Of a DNA stretch of 9,199 nt, positions 6,314-9,199 are shown one piece after another. Under the pieces are notes generated by a model. That model did no database searches and was not told the DNA's origin. It saw only the letters and a list, made by a program, of their open reading frames with translations. This DNA is from DATECU01 sp035286745 (GTDB lineage Bacteria; Acidobacteriota; Vicinamibacteria; Fen-336). Position 1 is the first letter of the stretch; each line of letters opens with the position of its first letter. The translations under genes and the position numbers were made by a program. The stretch is from contig DATECU010000314.1 in NCBI GenBank assembly GCA_035286745.1, positions 1 through 9,199 of the forward strand, read 5' to 3'.

Positions 6314-7384
6314 CTACGCGGTCTGGATGACGCGCAGGGTGCGCATCGCCTGCATCGAGATCTGGGCGGCGACCTTGCCCGCCACATCCAGAAAGGCCAC
6401 GGCCGCGGGCGAGTCGGGGGCGACCGACACGATAGGCGAGCCGTCGTCGCCCCCAGAGCGGACCCGGGTGTCGATGGGAACCGCCCCCAGAAACGGGATC
6501 TCCATCTCCTCGGCCATGCGCTCGCCACCGCCGTTGCCGAAGATGTCGGTCCGTTCGCCACAGTGACCACAGACGAAGTGGCTCATGTTCTCCATCACCC
6601 CCAACACCGGGATGTTGAGCTGGCGGAACATGCTGACTGCTTTCTTCACGTCGGACACCGACACCGCCTGGGGGGTGGTCACGACCAGAGCCCCCGCCAC
6701 CGGCACGCTCTGGGCCATGCTCAGCGCAACGTCGCCGGTTCCCGGCGGCAGGTCCACCACCAGGTAATCCAGCTCGCCCCAGACCACGTCGCGCATGAAC
6801 TGCTGCACGGCGCTGTGCAGCATGGGACCGCGCCAGATCACCGGCTTGTCCTCGGGCACCAGCATGCCCATGGAAATGGCCTTGATGCCGTGGGCCTGGG
6901 GGGGGATGATCTTCTGCTCTGCGCTCACCTCGGGGGGCTCGTGGATGCCGAGCATCTGCGGGATGTTGGGCCCGTAGACGTCGGTGTCCATGAGGCCCAC
7001 GCGGGCTCCCCGCTGCGCCAGCGCCACCGCCAGGTTGACCGCGGTGGTGGACTTGCCGACGCCACCCTTGCCTGCGCCTACCGCGACGATGTTGCGCACC
7101 CCGGGAACCGCCTGGCGACCCATGCCGCCGCGGGCTCGCACCTCCGCCGTCATCCGGGCCCGGGCCGCCGTCGCACCGGGAATGGCCAAGACGGCCTTCT
7201 CAGCCTGGGCCTTCATGAGGTCCTTGACCGGGCAGGCCGGGGTGGTCAGCTCGATCACGAAGTCGACCTCGCCACCCTCGATTCTGACCTCCTTGACGAA
7301 GCCCAAGGTCACGATGTCCTTGTGCAGGTCCGGATCCTGAATGGTCCTGAGGGCGGTCAGGACCTGGTCTTCTGTCACGCTCAC
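6314..7384 (-). CDS. mrp: Mrp/ApbC-family iron-sulfur cluster carrier P-loop ATPase
   Basis: A 356-residue protein of normal length. The start is GTG at 7384, with GAGG (7394-7391) 6 nt upstream. Residues 1-75 form a MIP18/DUF59 domain with LTTPACPVKDL (47-57). The ATPase domain follows, with the deviant Walker A KGGVGKST (106-113, signature lysine K106), MDTDVYGPN (132-140) and DLPPGTGD (211-218). C272 and C275 in CGHC match the paired cysteines that hold the bridging [4Fe-4S] cluster in ApbC/Nbp35 dimers. The protein delivers Fe-S clusters to target enzymes in the cytoplasm. It is the last gene of the set, 30 bp after tlpA. The Fe-S dependent molybdenum hydroxylase elsewhere in the window is a conceivable client, but the two operons are convergent and separate. 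Confidence 0.95.
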   Translation of the reverse strand: MSVTEDQVLTALRTIQDPDLHKDIVTLGFVKEVRIEGGEVDFVIELTTPACPVKDLMKAQAEKAVLAIPGATAARARMTAEVRARGGMGRQAVPGVRNIVAVGAGKGGVGKSTTAVNLAVALAQRGARVGLMDTDVYGPNIPQMLGIHEPPEVSAEQKIIPPQAHGIKAISMGMLVPEDKPVIWRGPMLHSAVQQFMRDVVWGELDYLVVDLPPGTGDVALSMAQSVPVAGALVVTTPQAVSVSDVKKAVSMFRQLNIPVLGVMENMSHFVCGHCGERTDIFGNGGGERMAEEMEIPFLGAVPIDTRVRSGGDDGSPIVSVAPDSPAAVAFLDVAGKVAAQISMQAMRTLRVIQTA

Positions 7385-7414
7385 GGAATGCCTCGTTAGG
7401 TATAGGCCGGGCCG

Positions 7415-7945
7415 TCAGTGGCTGGCCTGGGTTGCTGCGGGCGCGGCGAGCGCCTGGTCGACGGTCCGTTGCAAGGCGGCGAACTTCTGGGGAGGGCTCC
7501 CCAGCATCTTGGACCGGATCACCCCCTGGGCATCGATCACGAAGGTGGTGGGAAAGCCGCGGTTGGCGCCGTACTCATCCTGGACCTTCTCGGTCCCCAG
7601 CAGCTGCCGGTAGGGGATCTTGTACTCGCGCACGAAGTCCTGGATCTCCTGAGGCTCCCCGGAGTCGAAGACGACGCCGATCACCTCGACGCCGCGGGCC
7701 TGGTTGCGCTTCCAGAACTCGGCGTATTCGGGGATCTCGGCGATGCAGGGTCCGCACCAGGTGGCCCAGAAGTCCATGACCACCACCTTGCCCTTGAGCG
7801 AGGCCAGGCTCAGGGTGCCGCCGGCCAAGTCCTTGAGTTCAAAGGCCGGAGCCTGGGTCAGCGTGGTGGTGTTCTTGGCCCCGGGAAGGCACGCTGCCAT
7901 CAAGACGACCGCCAGGAGGAACTTCGAGCCTCTCACACGGGTCAT
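7415..7945 (-). CDS. TlpA/ResA-like lipoprotein thioredoxin
   Basis: A 176-residue extracytoplasmic thiol-disulphide protein. The N-terminus has basic residues, a hydrophobic stretch (9-18) and a probable lipobox MAAC with C19 as the lipidated cysteine; Met at -3 is acceptable but not typical. The thioredoxin fold carries the active site WCGPC (63-67), a buried-type Asp58 in MDFWATW and the cis-proline GFPTTF (P132). Family members reduce or relay thiols for cytochrome c maturation or other envelope proteins. The upstream neighbour is ccdA, its usual electron donor, 39 bp away. No clear Shine-Dalgarno is seen before the ATG; a TATAAT box 9 bp upstream suggests that the gene may also have its own near-leaderless transcript. 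AhpC/TSA-type peroxiredoxin is unlikely because of the CGPC motif. Confidence 0.92.
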   Translation of the reverse strand: MTRVRGSKFLLAVVLMAACLPGAKNTTTLTQAPAFELKDLAGGTLSLASLKGKVVVMDFWATWCGPCIAEIPEYAEFWKRNQARGVEVIGVVFDSGEPQEIQDFVREYKIPYRQLLGTEKVQDEYGANRGFPTTFVIDAQGVIRSKMLGSPPQKFAALQRTVDQALAAPAATQASH

Positions 7946-7954
7946 AGAAGATCC

Positions 7955-7960
7955 ATTATA
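7955..7960 (-). promoter_or_regulatory. Perfect TATAAT -10 box just before tlpA
   Basis: On the minus strand the hexamer TATAAT ends 9 nt before the tlpA ATG. Transcription would start about 2-4 nt before the start codon, giving an almost leaderless mRNA. The -35 at 17-bp spacing is CCGGAC, a poor match, so activity would depend on the -10 or on an activator. An AT-only hexamer is rare in this GC-rich DNA, but chance remains possible. Confidence 0.35.
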
Positions 7961-7984
7961 GGTCGGAAGCCACGAGGGTCCGGG

Positions 7985-8722
7985 TCAGCCGATCCGGGTC
8001 AGGAAGGGGAAGAGCTTCGAGAAGTACTGGGCCAGCAGGGTGAGGCGATCGGTCAGAAGCAGCAGCCCCACGCCGATCAGGAGTGCCCCGGCGGCGTACT
8101 CCACGAACCGCATGTGCTGCTTGATGTGCCGCGAGGCGGCCAGGAAGCGATTGATGGCGAGGCCAGCCAGGATGAAGGGTAGCCCCAGGCCCAGGGAGTA
8201 GAAGGAGAGGAGCAGCACGCCCCGCCCCACCGTCTCCTGCTGGGAAGCGTAGAGCAGAATGGCCCCCAGGATGGGGCCGATGCAGGGGGTCCAACCGAAC
8301 GCAAAGGCCAAACCCACAACGTAGGCGCCCAGCAGGCCTAGCGGCTTGGCCTTGACCTCGGTCCGCTTCTCGTAGAGCAGCCACTTGATGGGCAGGATGC
8401 CGGCGGTGTGGAGCCCCAGGATGATGATGATCACGCCGCCCACCATGGCCAACTGCCGCTGGTATTGCTGGAGCACCTGGCCGATCAGCGTCGAGGCCGC
8501 TCCCAGGGCCACGAAGACGGTGGAGAAGCCCAGGACGAAGGCCAGGCTGGTCAGGGTGACCTTGGCGGTGAGCCCCTTCGGCACCTCGCCGCCCTTGAGG
8601 CCGCCCACGTTGACGCCGCTGATGAACGAGAGGTACCCGGGGACGATGGGAAGGACGCAGGGTGAGATGAAGGAGATGAAGCCGGCGAGAAGCGCCGTCA
8701 GCAACGAGACCGAGTCGTTCAT
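7985..8722 (-). CDS. ccdA: CcdA/DsbD-type membrane thiol electron transporter
   Basis: A 245-residue integral membrane protein of normal CcdA length. About six hydrophobic segments can be seen (near 6-34, 55-83, 92-112, 128-159, 168-191, 207-225). The two redox cysteines of the family are present: C22 in SPCVLPIVPGY and C147 in GWTPCIGP. CcdA takes electrons from cytoplasmic thioredoxin and passes them to envelope thioredoxin-like proteins. The tlpA gene follows after 39 bp and is the likely partner. Full DsbD is excluded because there is no periplasmic alpha or gamma domain. The chosen ATG has only a distant GGGAT upstream (about 12 nt), so ribosome binding looks weak. Downstream in the same direction are tlpA and mrp. 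Confidence 0.94.
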   Translation of the reverse strand: MNDSVSLLTALLAGFISFISPCVLPIVPGYLSFISGVNVGGLKGGEVPKGLTAKVTLTSLAFVLGFSTVFVALGAASTLIGQVLQQYQRQLAMVGGVIIIILGLHTAGILPIKWLLYEKRTEVKAKPLGLLGAYVVGLAFAFGWTPCIGPILGAILLYASQQETVGRGVLLLSFYSLGLGLPFILAGLAINRFLAASRHIKQHMRFVEYAAGALLIGVGLLLLTDRLTLLAQYFSKLFPFLTRIG

Positions 8723-8751
8723 CAGTTCGTGATCCCTGCCCCCGCGTGCAG

Positions 8752-8779
8752 CTTATCTTGACGCGGCGCATGAAGTAAA
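8752..8779 (-). promoter_or_regulatory. Possible weak sigma-70-type promoter of ccdA-tlpA-mrp
   Basis: TTTACT (8779-8774) and GATAAG (8757-8752) each match the -35 and -10 consensus at four of six positions, with a 16-bp spacer. Transcription would start about 25 nt before the ccdA ATG. It is the most AT-rich patch upstream of the gene. The match is modest and only positional logic supports it. Confidence 0.25.
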
Positions 8780-8788
8780 CCCGGTTGC

Positions 8789-8820
8789 GGATGGTGGGAT
8801 GGTGGCTGGTTGGCTGATTG
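8789..8820. repeat. Short tandem 8-mers upstream of ccdA
   Basis: GGATGGTG occurs twice in tandem (8789-8804), directly followed by GCTGGTTG and GCTGATTG (8805-8820), which differ at one base. This gives four 8-bp units in two types. Non-coding as far as I can see. Probably simple slippage sequence. Confidence 0.45.
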
Positions 8821-8899
8821 CGGCTCCTGAAGCGAGGGCTGTGCCGGGCGCCGTTCCGCCCTCCAACGCTTGGCCCTGCGTCCCGCGTGCCAGCCCTCA

Positions 8900-8993
8900 G
8901 CAGTCCGCTCTCAGCTCTTCAGCTACGAACGAGCCCGCAGGTCGAGGCGCGGCGCACCCTGCCGTAGCTGACTGCTGACGGCTGACTGCCGCT
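8900..8993. repeat. Imperfect long inverted repeat with GCTGACTGC direct repeats
   Basis: Perfect arms TCAGCTACG (8919-8927) and CGTAGCTGA (8963-8971) are 35 bp apart. The pairing continues imperfectly outward to about 8900 and 8990 (both arms contain CAGTC and CTCAGC/GTCAGC units when read on the same strand). Within the right arm GCTGACTGC occurs twice (8967-8975, 8981-8989). It lies just after the stop of the minus-strand gene to the right, so it may act as a transcript end or be a dispersed REP/MITE-like element. Confidence 0.4.
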
Positions 8994-8999
8994 GTCGTC

Positions 9000-9199
9000 C
9001 TACACCCGCTCCAGCAGCAGGTTGTCGCAGGCCTTGCGGCCGTTCTTGGCGAGGTCGTACCAGCGGCCGTGGATTTTGACCCGCACCACGTCGGCGGTGA
9101 AATCGGCGCTGGTGCCGCAGGTGTTGCAGGAGTTCAGAAGCCAGGAGCCCACACCGTAGAGATCGGCGGGGACACCCAGGGCCTCGAACTGCCGGATCC
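9000..9199 (-). CDS. Nicotinate phosphoribosyltransferase, C-terminal part only
   Basis: The minus strand is open from the window edge to a TAG at 9002-9000, giving 66 complete codons. The translation contains GVPADLYGVGSWLL, then DFTADVVRVKIHGRWYDLAK and a closing CDNLLLERV. The pattern GVP-x-D-x-YGVGS, TDFTADVVRVK and the AK-x-GR segment near the end is typical of the C-terminus of the nicotinate phosphoribosyltransferase family used in NAD salvage (nicotinate plus PRPP to nicotinate mononucleotide). The catalytic core lies outside the window. A CNTC motif sits just before the DFTADV segment. The family is recognised from memory of conserved motifs, so the call is good but not certain. The gene reads toward ccdA on the same strand, about 277 bp away. 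Confidence 0.75.
   Translation of the reverse strand, partial: IRQFEALGVPADLYGVGSWLLNSCNTCGTSADFTADVVRVKIHGRWYDLAKNGRKACDNLLLERV

Noticed and set aside
6284..7399. 371-codon + strand frame opposite mrp
   Set aside because: His/Asp/Gly/Arg-rich antisense shadow; mrp on the other strand has full Walker A and CxxC motifs.
9194..9199. GGATCC at the exact window end
   Set aside because: A BamHI site at the edge may reflect a cloned insert end or chance; it says nothing about biology.

Overview
This is a GC-rich, gene-dense bacterial fragment, cut inside a gene at both ends. The best taxonomic guess is an uncultured member of the Acidobacteriota or a relative. The main clue is the large Oar-like TonB-dependent receptor with an N-terminal carboxypeptidase-regulatory-like domain, a family strongly expanded in that phylum. 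The YagS/YagR-type molybdenum hydroxylase subunits and the high GC content fit this guess but do not prove it. I did not compute exact GC or run any search.

Left part (1-2865, + strand): the end of a molybdenum hydroxylase operon. The large molybdopterin-binding subunit lacks its N-terminal part in this window. It is followed after 3 nt by the FAD-binding subunit, and after 9 more nt by a 69-residue, cysteine-rich small protein that I do not recognise. The [2Fe-2S] subunit is not visible and may lie upstream.

A non-coding stretch of about 310 bp (2866-3178) has two GC-rich hairpins near the end of that operon and a 14-bp perfect palindrome. It also has a near-consensus sigma-54 (-24/-12) promoter and a short leader with a small hairpin and a strong AGGAGG ribosome binding site. 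This reads as the control region of the next gene.

Middle (3179-6160, + strand): a 993-residue TonB-dependent outer-membrane receptor. It has a signal peptide, a CnaB-like domain, a TonB box, a plug and a beta-barrel ending in Phe. A perfect EF-hand-type calcium loop lies in the barrel region. A strong hairpin (6188-6213) separates it from the convergent block that follows.

Right part (6314-8722, - strand): a compact set in transcription order ccdA, tlpA, mrp. CcdA passes electrons across the membrane, the TlpA-like lipoprotein thioredoxin is the likely recipient outside, and Mrp/ApbC is a cytoplasmic Fe-S cluster carrier ATPase. Together they suggest thiol-redox and metal-cofactor maturation. 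A TATAAT box just before tlpA hints at an internal promoter giving an almost leaderless mRNA.

Far right (9000-9199, - strand): the last 66 codons of a probable nicotinate phosphoribosyltransferase. It is separated from ccdA by about 277 bp holding short tandem repeats and a larger imperfect inverted repeat built on GCTGAC units. I see no tRNA, rRNA, CRISPR array, transposase or phage gene. The most notable items are the sigma-54/palindrome control region, the EF-hand in the receptor and the small cysteine-rich protein of the molybdenum operon.
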